From NCBI GenBank assembly GCA_012727835.1, contig JAAYGE010000044.1, positions 1-16,274 on the forward strand: 16,274 nucleotides of DNA, written 5' to 3'. Origin of the DNA: Bacillota bacterium (lineage in GTDB: Bacteria > Bacillota_H > UBA994 > UBA5500). The notes beneath the pieces were generated by a model. It saw only the letters and a list, made by a program, of their open reading frames with translations. It was not told the DNA's origin and searched no databases. This document shows, in pieces, positions 7,211-14,949 of this stretch. Every line of letters starts with the position of its first letter. Within the stretch, counting starts at the first letter, position 1. The position numbers and the translations under genes are program-made.

Positions 7211-7466
7211 ACGAGTAGCGATGATGCGGAGAAGTATAGGCTGTTCCGGATTCCCAGAGAGTTGCGCATTGGTGGAAGCGCAGCATGAAGGCGCCTAGAA
7301 GAAAGCCGCGGAGTTGGGGTGAGAAAAACGAGTAGCATTACTCGGACCGAGCCCTACGGTTGTCCCCCGTTATCGGGATGAGAGCGGGTTACCTTTTGGT
7401 GGCCAAGCAGGGTGGTACCGCGAAAGAAGCCTTTCGTCCCTTCAGGGAAGAAGGGCTTTATTTTTT
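7211..7466 (+). promoter_or_regulatory. T-box riboswitch leader (lysine) with antiterminator and terminator
   Basis: A T-box leader senses uncharged tRNA and lets transcription continue into an aminoacyl-tRNA synthetase gene. The conserved T-box sequence AGGGTGGTACCGCG is at 7409-7422. Stem I is visible: TGCGG near 7227 pairs with CCGCG (7306-7310), and TAGGC pairs with GCCTA (7293-7297). These flank a specifier loop with AGTA on the 5' side and GAAGAAAG (7298-7305) on the 3' side. That loop contains both lysine codons: AAG at 7299-7301 and AAA at 7302-7304, each followed by a purine. AGAGAG and GGTGGAAGC, the usual distal elements, are at about 7257 and 7271. CGAGTA/TACTCG (7329-7344) forms a further hairpin. 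The terminator is AAGCCTTTC-g-TCCC / GGGA-a-GAAGGGCTT (7427-7458) followed by a T-run ending at 7466. The exact 5' edge is approximate. Confidence 0.95.
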
Positions 7467-7480
7467 GAGGAGGAATGCAG

Positions 7481-8941
7481 ATGTCTAACCTACCCGAATA
7501 TCGTTTACAGAAACTAAAAACCATCAAGGAACTGGGCATTCAGCCCTGGCCCGAGCGGTTTGAGATTACCCATACACTAACCGCTGCAGCCCAACTGCCC
7601 GACGGAACAGAAAAAGTCAGGGTTGCTGGGCGCATTGTGGCCCTCCGTAAGCTGGGCAAACTGACCTTTGCCCATCTCCAGGACGTGGAGGGACGCGTGC
7701 AGATCGCTCTCAAGCAAGACTTGCTGGGCGACGCCTACAAGGCCTTCCACAAAATCATAGATATTGGGGACTTTGTGGGCATTACAGGCTCCACCTTTAC
7801 TACGAAAACCGGCGAAAAAACGATTATGACGGAGGAGTATCAATTTCTGGGCAAAGCCTTACGAGAATTGCCGGAGAAATGGCACGGGCTCACCGATATC
7901 GAGTTGCGCTATCGCCAGCGTTATTTAGACCTGATAACCAACGCGGAAAGCCGCCGCGTCGCCTTAATCCGTTCGCGGCTGATAAAGGCGCTGCGCAATT
8001 TCTTAGATGAGCGAGGCTTCATTGAAGTTGAAACGCCCATTTTGACCAATCAGCCCTCCGGTGCGTTAGCCCGGCCCTTCCAGACCCATCACAACGCCCT
8101 GGGCATCGATGTTTATCTGCGTATTGCGCCCGAAACCTACCTGAAGCGGCTGGTTGTTGGCGGCTTTACCCATGTTTACGAGATCGCCCGCAACTTCCGT
8201 AACGAAGGTATAAGCCCCGTTCACCTGCAAGATTTCACCATGGTGGAGGGGTACAGCGCCTACTGGAACTATGAAGACAATATGAAACTGATGCGCTCCA
8301 TGATTCTCTATCTGTTAGAGAAGGTTTTTGGTACTTATGAAATTCAAATCGGTGAACACCTAATCGACTTTTCACAAGAGTGGCCGGTAGTAACCTTCCG
8401 CGAGCTCATACTGAAAGATGCGGGCATTGACATCAATGCTTACCCGGATGGTCCTTCACTACTGGCCGCCATCAGGGAGAAGGGAATCCAGCTGGAACAC
8501 GAAAACCTAGAAGCCCTGGGCAAAGGCAACCTTATCGATGTGCTGTATAAGAAGGTCAGTCGCCCGAAAATTATTGCCCCCACCTTCCTAACGGCTCATC
8601 CGATTGAACTTTCGCCTCTAGCCCGACGCAATGACGAAGACCCCACGGTCGCGGACCGTTTCCAGTTGATTGTCAATGGGGCGGAAATAATCAACGCCTA
8701 TTCGGAATTGGTTGACCCAATTGACCAACGACAGCGCTTGGAGGAGCAGGCCCGACTGCGTAGCCAAGGGGACGAAGAAGCCATGCCGCTGGATCATGAC
8801 TACCTACTGGCTATGGAGCATGGTATGCCCCCCATCTCCGGTTGGGGCATGGGAATTGACCGCTTGCTGCAGGTTCTACTGGACTTACCCAATATCCGAG
8901 ATAGCATCCTCTTCCCTCTCATGCGTCCCCAGCACGAATAA
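7481..8941 (+). CDS. lysS: Lysine--tRNA ligase, class II
   Basis: 486 residues. It charges tRNA-Lys with lysine using ATP, in the cytoplasm. An N-terminal OB-fold anticodon-binding domain (about 46-125; VRVAGRIVALRKLGKLTFAHLQD) precedes the class II catalytic core: motif 1 GFIEVETP (179-186), motif 2 around YEIARNFRNEG...FTMVEGY (233-258) and motif 3 GWGMGIDRLL (454-463). The ATG at 7481 is chosen because GAGGAGG (7467-7473) has 7 bases of spacing; the ATG at 7475 would be too close. The gene directly follows a lysine T-box leader, confirming the assignment independently. The sequence is unlike the common bacterial LysS in conserved places: SPVHLQDFTMVEGY where E. coli has a RHNPEFTMMELY-type stretch, GAEIINAYSEL for GREIGNGFSEL, and GWGMGID for GLGIGID. 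It probably belongs to a divergent LysRS clade. Confidence 0.97.
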   Translation: MSNLPEYRLQKLKTIKELGIQPWPERFEITHTLTAAAQLPDGTEKVRVAGRIVALRKLGKLTFAHLQDVEGRVQIALKQDLLGDAYKAFHKIIDIGDFVGITGSTFTTKTGEKTIMTEEYQFLGKALRELPEKWHGLTDIELRYRQRYLDLITNAESRRVALIRSRLIKALRNFLDERGFIEVETPILTNQPSGALARPFQTHHNALGIDVYLRIAPETYLKRLVVGGFTHVYEIARNFRNEGISPVHLQDFTMVEGYSAYWNYEDNMKLMRSMILYLLEKVFGTYEIQIGEHLIDFSQEWPVVTFRELILKDAGIDINAYPDGPSLLAAIREKGIQLEHENLEALGKGNLIDVLYKKVSRPKIIAPTFLTAHPIELSPLARRNDEDPTVADRFQLIVNGAEIINAYSELVDPIDQRQRLEEQARLRSQGDEEAMPLDHDYLLAMEHGMPPISGWGMGIDRLLQVLLDLPNIRDSILFPLMRPQHE

Positions 8942-8952
8942 GCAACTGGCAC

Positions 8953-8983
8953 AAAGCCCACGCGCTAATCGCGTGGGCTTTTT
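8953..8983 (+). terminator. Intrinsic terminator after lysS
   Basis: GCCCACGCG (8956-8964) pairs with CGCGTGGGC (8970-8978) over a 5-base loop, with AAA before and TTTTT after (8979-8983). It lies 14 bases past the lysS stop. Confidence 0.95.
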
Positions 8984-9095
8984 CTAAATAGGTGTAACTT
9001 TTTGTTGGTGAATGCGTTAGAGTAATTGTAGGTGGTTACAAATGGTTGCCAGCAGCTGGCACCATGCTGCCGGTTATGGATAAGGAGTGATGAGG

Positions 9096-9920
9096 GTGGC
9101 TAACAAGTGGGCAAAGGGGTTATTAATCATTGTACTTACTTGGATAGTTATGATATCTTGCCAGGCAATTTTGCAGTCAGAACACCTAATCCTTCTGCCT
9201 AACCTGTTTGGCGGTGGGCAGCAAGCAGAACGTAAGGAAACCTTAACCCACGCGAGCGCTGGTCTAACCGAGTTGGTGGTGGAATCGAAAAATGGCAATA
9301 TAACGCTGATTGGTGGTAACGAGGGGGACGATATCACCATCGAGGCCCGCTATCACGCCCGGGCGGCCAGTAAAACTACTGCCGCCGAGAAGGTGGAGCA
9401 AATGACTACGCGCATTGCACAATCGGAGGACCGTCTGGTCATAAGAGCTGTTTTCAAAGATACACCTTAGCACGAGTCAATCATCTATACCATTACCTTA
9501 TCCCCTGCTCTAAAAGTACAAGCTAAGACCTCCAACGGCAGCTTAGAAGTGCACGACTTGAGTGAAGAAATTACTCTCATTACCAGTAACGGACGTATCA
9601 CCGTCACCTCTGAGCAGGGGCCAAAAAACCTGGTGGCTAGCACCAGCAACGGTAGCATCACGCTCAACACCGTTCCTGAGAAAGGGGGCCACTATAACCT
9701 ACGCACCTCCAATGGTTCAGTAAGAGTTAAATTGCAGGAGGAACTGGGTGTCAGATTGAATGCTAGGACCAGCAATGGTAGCATCAATTTGGGGGCTGGA
9801 GAATGGTCTTTTGAAGGGGGACGCCCCAGCCGCACCCGGGTAGAAGCTCAGCGTGGCGAAGGGGAATTTCAGTTGGATATCGTTACCTCTAACGGCAGCA
9901 TCACGCTTCAGGATGATTGA
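9096..9920 (+). pseudogene. DUF4097-type repeat protein gene interrupted by an in-frame amber codon
   Basis: Two open segments, 9096-9467 and 9471-9920, are in the same frame and separated only by TAG at 9468-9470. Read through, they give one coherent protein of about 274 positions. It has an N-terminal hydrophobic helix (residues about 9-27, with a lipobox-like MISC that lacks the usual leucine), then a beta-rich region with the DUF4097 look (LTELVVESKNGNITLIGG...). After the stop come YTITLSPALKVQAKTSNGSLEV and six TSNG repeats. The amber falls at codon 125. GTG at 9096 is preferred because AAGGAG (9082-9087) has 8 bases of spacing; GTG 9087 or ATG 9090 would overlap or crowd that site. DUF4097 proteins are putative envelope-associated beta-repeat adhesin-like proteins of unknown function. 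Most likely a recent nonsense mutation (for example CAG to TAG), or a sequencing error; readthrough cannot be excluded. Confidence 0.8.
9528..9911 (+). repeat. Six TSNG beta-strand repeats in the DUF4097 region
   Basis: The translated region holds six copies of the pattern TSNG followed by S or R and two to three beta residues: TSNGSLEV, TSNGRITV, TSNGSITL, TSNGSVRV, TSNGSINL and TSNGSITL, spaced roughly 17 to 37 residues apart. At the DNA level each is a variant of ACCAGCAACGGTAGCATC. The periodic pattern predicts a stacked beta solenoid with the SNG turns aligned along one edge. All six lie after the amber codon. Confidence 0.8.
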
Positions 9921-9954
9921 GATAGTCACTAGCCTGGAGCCTAGTATAAATTTG

Positions 9955-9984
9955 GGCCCGATGGGTATTGGCACCCATCGGGCC
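9955..9984. terminator. Stem-loop between convergent DUF4097 and diaminopropionate lyase genes
   Basis: GGCCCGATGGGT (9955-9966) pairs perfectly with ACCCATCGGGCC (9973-9984) over a 6-base loop. T-runs are weak on both sides (TCTATTT on +, CAAATTT on -). It sits between two genes that face each other, so it is probably a bidirectional terminator. Confidence 0.7.
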
Positions 9985-10021
9985 TCTATTTCCCTACCAT
10001 TTGGTCTGATGTTCCTTCCTA

Positions 10022-11242
10022 TCAACCCTCCAGCGATGGTAGCGGATATTGGCCGCCCCAGACCACCTTTTCGTAGTTAACAGGATCGGTGGCCCCTTCC
10101 GTATTGATAAGGAGCACCACCGAATTTTCATCCAGCTGTAACCGCCGGCGCCACTGGGCATAAGACGGCTCAGCCAAGAGGGCTACAAGGCCAGCACCCA
10201 CGGCGCCCGATTCACCGGCAGTAATACGCGGGCCACCTAACCAGGGGTTACCAAGAATGCGCATGCCGTAGGCGGCCACGTAGTCGGGGCAACTGGCAAA
10301 AGCAGCGGCATAGTCGCGCAAGATGGGCCAGGCCAGCGGGTTAGGTTCGCCGCAGCTAAGACCGGCCATAATCGTCTCAAGATCGCCGGTCACCGCATGG
10401 GGCTGCCCATCGTCCTTTTGGGCCGACAAATAAAAACAAGCCGCATTATCCGGTTCCATCACCACAAACTGAGGGGGCTGGGCCAGTTCCTTCTGAGATT
10501 GCCAGTAGGCCAGCTGTGATGCGGCCAAGGAGCCAACCCCGGCCTGTAAGAAGACGTGGGTCGGCTGCACGCCTAAGGCTCGCATCTGTTCCCATACCTC
10601 GGCTGCCAAGGTGGTGTATCCCTGCATAATCCAACTAGGAATCTCTTCATAACCTTCCCAAGCCGTATCTTGCACCAACAACCAGCCCTTTTGCTCCGCC
10701 TGTTCAGCAGCAAAGCGCACGGCCTCATCATAATTGGTATCCAACACCACCGCCTCGGCCCCATGGCCGGCTATAGCGGCCACCCGACTAGGAGCGGCCC
10801 CCTGGGGTAAGTAAACAACGGCCCGCTGTCCCAATTGTTGAGCGGCCCAAGCCACGGCCCGGCCATGGTTACCATCGGTGGCTGTAACAAAGGTTAATTG
10901 CTTCTCTTGGGCCTGCACCGCAGCCGTCAATTTAGCAAAATCTAGGTCGGACGTATCTAAGCCGAGGCGCCGAGCTAGCAAACGGGCGATGGCGTAGGAG
11001 GCCCCTAAAACCTTAAAGGCGTTTAACCCAAACCGCTCCGCTTCGTCTTTTACCAAAACCTTACCCACCTTCGCTAACCGGGCTAGTCCCGGCAAGTCGT
11101 AGAGGGGGGTTACTTGATAACCGGCTAAACCGCTATGAAAACGGCGCGCATCAGCGGCTGCTGCCGGTTGGCAATAGTTCGGAATTGCTGTTGGTCCTTC
11201 TTTGTTATGGCGACCAATACACAATGAAAGCATTCGGCTCAC
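10022..11242 (-). CDS. dpaL: Diaminopropionate ammonia-lyase
   Basis: 406 residues from GTG at 11242. AGGAGGG lies 8 bases before that GTG, whereas the ATG three codons later would be too far away; the open frame upstream of 11242 lacks a site. It is a PLP enzyme of the fold-type II (tryptophan synthase beta) family. NAFKVLGASYA (74-84) carries the Schiff-base lysine K77, TATDGNHG (120-127) is the substrate and PLP loop, and QAGVGSLA (233-240) is the phosphate-binding loop. All match the E. coli YgeX pattern, and the length is close to it (about 398). It splits 2,3-diaminopropionate to pyruvate and two ammonia, also acting on some D- and L-serine-like substrates in the family. It is divergent from the serine protease gene across about 100 bases, where I see no convincing promoter on either strand. 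Confidence 0.92.
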   Translation of the reverse strand: MSRMLSLCIGRHNKEGPTAIPNYCQPAAAADARRFHSGLAGYQVTPLYDLPGLARLAKVGKVLVKDEAERFGLNAFKVLGASYAIARLLARRLGLDTSDLDFAKLTAAVQAQEKQLTFVTATDGNHGRAVAWAAQQLGQRAVVYLPQGAAPSRVAAIAGHGAEAVVLDTNYDEAVRFAAEQAEQKGWLLVQDTAWEGYEEIPSWIMQGYTTLAAEVWEQMRALGVQPTHVFLQAGVGSLAASQLAYWQSQKELAQPPQFVVMEPDNAACFYLSAQKDDGQPHAVTGDLETIMAGLSCGEPNPLAWPILRDYAAAFASCPDYVAAYGMRILGNPWLGGPRITAGESGAVGAGLVALLAEPSYAQWRRRLQLDENSVVLLINTEGATDPVNYEKVVWGGQYPLPSLEG

Positions 11243-11345
11243 TCTAAATCCCTCCTTGCCTCTAATTTCGCTCTCTATGCGGCAGCTCCTGCTATTCTGC
11301 TGTGCCGGTGTTAGGCATAAGATGGAGCGAAAGGAGGCTGCAGCA

Positions 11346-12305
11346 ATGACTTTAGAGGCCACGTTAGCGACCCATGCCGGCCAATTACTGCAGAAAGCTA
11401 ATGTGGTTGGGGTAGGCATTGGCATCAAAGTCAAAGGGAGGCGGAAAACCGACAAGCTCTGTATTACTGTTATGGTTGCCGAAAAACTGCCCTTACAAGC
11501 CCTAGCGCCAGCCGATATCGTTCCCGCATCGATCGCCGGTTACCCCACCGATGTCATCACTGGGGGTCCGTTTCAAGCCCTATCCACCCAGCAACCAACC
11601 CAAACGGCAGCGCCCGGTATGAGCATCGGCCACTACCGTATTACCGCCGGTACCTTTGGAGCAGTAGTCTATGATCAAACGAGTGCTGCCCCACTCATTT
11701 TGTCCAACAATCATGTACTGGCCAACTCCAGCAACGGCCGCGATCACCGGGCCTATATTGGCGATCCCATCCTTCTCCCCGGCCCCATAGATGGGGGGCG
11801 CCTGCCCGACTCGCTGATTGCCAAACTTGCTCGCTTTCAAGCCCTTACCTTCCTGACCGCCAACCAGCAGATTACGACCTTTAACTACGGGCCAGAAGGG
11901 CCAATGGCCCAACTCACCAATTTGGTAGACGCGGCGGTGGCTCAGCCAGTACCCGACAAGTCCTTAGACCCGGAAATCCTCGGCATCGGCCCTGTTACCG
12001 GCACTCGGGAGGCCGAGTTGGATCTGTTGGTGCAGAAAAGTGGCCGCACCACCGGCGTTACCCAAGGAATTATACTCTTGCTTCGTGCCGCGGTACGGGT
12101 AAGTTACGGTGCAGCAGGTACGGCCATATTCACCGACCAGATTATTAGTGACTTGCCCAGTGCTCCGGGAGATAGTGGCTCTCTAGTGGTTGATAATGAG
12201 CGCCGGGCAGTCGGACTGCTTTTCGCCGGTGGTGGGGGGCTAACCATTTGCAACCCTATTTCCCACGTGGAACGTTTACTGCAAATAAGTATGCTACCCA
12301 TATAA
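11346..12305 (+). CDS. Trypsin-like serine protease without a signal peptide
   Basis: 319 residues from ATG at 11346, with AAGGAGG (11331-11337) 8 bases upstream. The open frame extends upstream to 11202, but no better start signal is seen there. A chymotrypsin-fold catalytic triad is readable: H123 in LILSNNHVLA, D195 in NLVDAAVAQ, and S277 in APGDSGSLVV. KSGRTTGVTQG (231-241) is typical of the strand before the serine loop. Residues 1-75 form an N-terminal region (VVGVGIGIKVKGRRKTDKLCITVMVAEKLP) that reads as a small alpha/beta domain. There is no signal peptide, membrane helix or PDZ domain, so it is not a DegP/HtrA protein and is probably cytoplasmic or leaves the cell by an unrecognised route. 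Its substrate is unknown. A perfect terminator follows directly. Confidence 0.82.
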   Translation: MTLEATLATHAGQLLQKANVVGVGIGIKVKGRRKTDKLCITVMVAEKLPLQALAPADIVPASIAGYPTDVITGGPFQALSTQQPTQTAAPGMSIGHYRITAGTFGAVVYDQTSAAPLILSNNHVLANSSNGRDHRAYIGDPILLPGPIDGGRLPDSLIAKLARFQALTFLTANQQITTFNYGPEGPMAQLTNLVDAAVAQPVPDKSLDPEILGIGPVTGTREAELDLLVQKSGRTTGVTQGIILLLRAAVRVSYGAAGTAIFTDQIISDLPSAPGDSGSLVVDNERRAVGLLFAGGGGLTICNPISHVERLLQISMLPI

Positions 12306-12306
12306 G

Positions 12307-12338
12307 AACGGTTGCTTGCATGGCAAGCAACCGTTTTT
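12307..12338. terminator. Terminator between the protease and threonine dehydrogenase genes
   Basis: AACGGTTGCTTGC (12307-12319) pairs with GCAAGCAACCGTT (12323-12335) over a 3-base loop, with a T-run at 12334-12338 on the + strand. It starts right after the protease stop. On the minus strand the A-rich left arm gives TTCTTATA, so it may also stop the convergent threonine dehydrogenase transcript, which ends at 12356. Confidence 0.9.
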
Positions 12339-12355
12339 CCTATGGGGACTGATTA

Positions 12356-13318
12356 CTACTCCTGGATATTCAGTTTCACACGCAGTTTTTCCAGCATGTC
12401 GGTGGTCATGCTGGCCAAGTCGTACTTCGGATTCCAGCCCCACTCTTCCCGAGCAGCGCTGTCATCAAGGGAGTTGGGCCAAGATTCGGCTATGGCTTGC
12501 CGTACCGGGTCCACATCATAGGTAATCTCGAACTCGGGGATATGTTTCTTGATTTCAGCCGCAATATCTTCGGGAGCAAAGCTCATGGCTGTGATGTTGA
12601 AAGCGTTACGGTGGACCAGCTTGTCCGGATTAGCTTCCAGTAGAGTTGAAATAGCCATGAGAGCGTCGGGCATATACATCATGTCCATATAGGTACCTTC
12701 GGCAATGAAGCAAGAATACTTCTTGTTGCGTAGCGCTTCATAGTAGATGTCAACCGCATAGTCGGTGGTACCGCCGCCCGGTAGAGCCACATAGGAAATT
12801 AGGCCAGGGAAGCGTACACCGCGGGTGTCAACGCCATATTTCAGGTAATAGTAGTCGCAAAGGTTTTCACCAGCCACCTTGGTTACACCATACATGGTAG
12901 TTGGGCGCTGCAAGGTATCCTGAGGGGTCTTATCCTTCGGTGTGGAAGGGCCAAAAGCCGCAATGGAGCTAGGAGTAAATACTCCGCAGCCGGTTTCCCG
13001 TGCAACCTCTAATACGTTAAATAAGCCGCCCATGTTTACATTCCAAGCTAAAGTTGGCTTGGCTTCGCCTACGGCGGAAAGGATGGCTGCCAAGTGGACG
13101 ATCTGATTGACATCGTACTTTTTGACAACGGCAGCTACCTGATCCGCATCGGTTACGTCAACAACTTCGTAGGGACCATTCTCCAAGGCACCTTCTGGCA
13201 CCGAGGGTTTGAGGTCGCTGGCGACCACGTTATCATCGCCATAGATGTCGCGTAGGTGCAGGGTCAACTCGGAGCCGATTTGACCGAGAGCCCCTGTAAT
13301 CAGGATCTTCTTCTTCAT
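12356..13318 (-). CDS. L-threonine 3-dehydrogenase, SDR (NAD-dependent epimerase-like) type
   Basis: 320 residues from ATG at 13318, which has GGAGG 7 bases upstream; 12 further codons of open frame lie before it without a site. This is an extended short-chain dehydrogenase: the NAD-binding GALGQIG is at 9-15, S118 in PSSIAAFGP, and Y143-x-x-x-K147 in the active site. The stretch VRFPGLISYVALPGGGTTDYAVDIYYEAL (about 168-196) followed by YMDMMYMPDAL is characteristic of SDR-type threonine dehydrogenases, which are unrelated to the zinc enzyme Tdh of E. coli. It oxidises threonine to 2-amino-3-ketobutyrate, which glycine C-acetyltransferase cleaves with CoA to glycine and acetyl-CoA. A candidate for that second enzyme is at 3707-4954. 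It has its own extended -10 promoter and is transcribed alone. Confidence 0.93.
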   Translation of the reverse strand: MKKKILITGALGQIGSELTLHLRDIYGDDNVVASDLKPSVPEGALENGPYEVVDVTDADQVAAVVKKYDVNQIVHLAAILSAVGEAKPTLAWNVNMGGLFNVLEVARETGCGVFTPSSIAAFGPSTPKDKTPQDTLQRPTTMYGVTKVAGENLCDYYYLKYGVDTRGVRFPGLISYVALPGGGTTDYAVDIYYEALRNKKYSCFIAEGTYMDMMYMPDALMAISTLLEANPDKLVHRNAFNITAMSFAPEDIAAEIKKHIPEFEITYDVDPVRQAIAESWPNSLDDSAAREEWGWNPKYDLASMTTDMLEKLRVKLNIQE

Positions 13319-13394
13319 ACATACTCCTCCAATCATTGTAGTGAAAATAGCCACATGCCCACTAATATGGTACCCAAGGAACTTACCCTTCTTT

Positions 13395-13403
13395 ATTATA
13401 ACA
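13395..13403 (-). promoter_or_regulatory. Extended -10 promoter of the threonine dehydrogenase gene
   Basis: On the minus strand the sequence reads TGTTATAAT: a perfect TATAAT (13400-13395) with the extended -10 TGn element immediately upstream. No good -35 box lies at 16-18 bases, which is tolerated with extended -10 promoters. The transcript would have a leader of about 70 bases. Confidence 0.6.
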
Positions 13404-13495
13404 AAACTGTTCTCCTATAGACTCGCCAAAATCGAAGAGCTACTATTCGATCAGAGTGCAAAAGTTCACACTCCCTTAATCCGGAAAATTGGTGG

Positions 13496-14929
13496 CTACA
13501 TGATAGGAGCAAACAGCCGGCTGACACTTTCCTTGAATTTTTGCCATGCACCACGACTATAGTATTCCCCTCGCAGCAACTCCCGTGAGCTGGCCAAATC
13601 CTGCTCAAAAATAGCTTCATATTCGCGCGCCTTTTCTGGATCGTAAATGAAAGCATTCACCTCGAAATTAAGAGAGAAACTGCGCATGTCCATATTGGCC
13701 GTGCCGATAGACAAATAGCTACTGTCGATAACGATGGCTTTGCTATGTAAGAAGCCGTCATAAAGGAAGATTCGTGCCCCTGCCTCCAATAACTCTCCCG
13801 CATAGGACATGGTCACGTTATAAACAATCTGCTTATCGGGTGTGCCAGGCAGCATGATTTTGATATCAATGCCGGAAAAAGCGGCGATCTTTAATGCCTC
13901 CAACACACTATCATCGGGAACCAGATAGGGCGTTTGGATAAGTATACTCTCGGTGGCGCTGTTGATCATCTTTAAGTAGCCCTGTTTAACATGTTGTTCT
14001 TTGGAGTCGGGGCCACTGGAAACTATTTGAATCGGCGTTTCACCGGGGCGTAAGACATTACTGGGTAAATATCGTTCTCCCAATTCTACTTCTTCCCCCG
14101 ATACGTACATATAATCCATCAGGAAGCGGGCTTCCAAGGAAGCCACCGCCGGGCCCACTATGCGCAGATGGGTATCTCGCCACGGGCTGTGCTTAGGGCG
14201 CTGGCCTAGATACTCCATTCCCACATTCATGCCACCAAGGTAACCGATGTTGCCGTCGATGACAACTATTTTTCTGTGATTACGATAATTGGCATTGAAA
14301 ACAAATTTAAGGGTGATAGGTAAAAAGCGATATATCTTTCCGCCGGCCACCTTCAGGGGTTGAAACAGGGAATCAGGGGTTAATTTGCACCCCCAATCAT
14401 CGATGATCACCCTCACCTCTACCCCAGCCCGGGCCTTGGCCGTCAATTCCTCTACCAGGCGTCGGCCTAAGAAATCGTCTCGCCAAATGAAATATTCCCC
14501 GTGAATAAACCGCTGGGCTTGACGAATATCGGCACACAACTGGGCAAATTTATCTATACCACTAACATAAAAGGTAACCTCATTACCTAAAGTGATGGGA
14601 GCGGATGCCTGAATCAAATTCATGCGCGCTAATCCTAGGTAGTCGGCATCGGCTTCTGGTGAACGGTCCTGCATCCATGCCAACTGACGGTGTTGATCAG
14701 CAATAAGCCGATTGTGGCGCAAATCATCTTCCTGCTTCAGTCTGAATTTACGTCGGGTAAGCAGTTTCTGCCCGAAAAACATGTAAAATAAAAAACCGGC
14801 CACCGGCAAAAAAAGTAACAAAAGCAGCCAAACTAGGGCCGCCAGTGGGCGTTTGCGCTCTACAAAAACTATAATAACCGCAAAGAACATGTTGGCAATC
14901 AAGATGGCGGTTAGGAAAAAGCTAGACAT
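13496..14929 (-). CDS. cls: Cardiolipin synthase (phospholipase D family)
   Basis: 477 residues, the usual length for bacterial Cls. Two N-terminal membrane helices (about 4-23 and 29-52) are followed by two phospholipase D domains, each with a complete HKD motif: H218-R-K-IVVI-D in the first and H395-S-K-AIVI-D in the second. GGMNVG (232-237) and GTANMD (409-414) follow the two motifs as expected. The enzyme joins two phosphatidylglycerol molecules into cardiolipin plus glycerol at the cytoplasmic membrane. The ATG at 14929 is preceded by a G-rich stretch (AGGGGGGGAG) that places the ribosome binding site unusually close. The next gene upstream ends in a stem-loop, so cls probably has its own promoter. 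Paralogous PLD transferases are possible, but the architecture fits Cls well. Confidence 0.93.
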   Translation of the reverse strand: MSSFFLTAILIANMFFAVIIVFVERKRPLAALVWLLLLLFLPVAGFLFYMFFGQKLLTRRKFRLKQEDDLRHNRLIADQHRQLAWMQDRSPEADADYLGLARMNLIQASAPITLGNEVTFYVSGIDKFAQLCADIRQAQRFIHGEYFIWRDDFLGRRLVEELTAKARAGVEVRVIIDDWGCKLTPDSLFQPLKVAGGKIYRFLPITLKFVFNANYRNHRKIVVIDGNIGYLGGMNVGMEYLGQRPKHSPWRDTHLRIVGPAVASLEARFLMDYMYVSGEEVELGERYLPSNVLRPGETPIQIVSSGPDSKEQHVKQGYLKMINSATESILIQTPYLVPDDSVLEALKIAAFSGIDIKIMLPGTPDKQIVYNVTMSYAGELLEAGARIFLYDGFLHSKAIVIDSSYLSIGTANMDMRSFSLNFEVNAFIYDPEKAREYEAIFEQDLASSRELLRGEYYSRGAWQKFKESVSRLFAPIM

Positions 14930-14949
14930 GCACTCCCCCCCTTATTCTA

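Noticed and set aside
9045..9065. TGCCAG/CTGGCA inverted repeat before the DUF4097 gene as an operator
   Set aside because: Six-base arms with a 3-base loop and no identifiable promoter next to it; it could be chance.
9468..9470. TAG as a pyrrolysine codon
   Set aside because: DUF4097 proteins are not known pyrrolysine proteins, and TAG ends several ordinary genes in this window; a nonsense mutation or base error is simpler.
12312..12525. Plus-strand open frames over the 3' end of the threonine dehydrogenase gene
   Set aside because: They are antisense shadows with no ribosome binding site, starting inside a terminator hairpin.
13404..13495. Small inverted repeats (ATCGAA/TTCGAT and GAGTG/CACTC) between cls and the threonine dehydrogenase
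   Set aside because: The stems are only 5-6 bases with no T-run, so they do not support a terminator or operator; no terminator for cls was recognised here.
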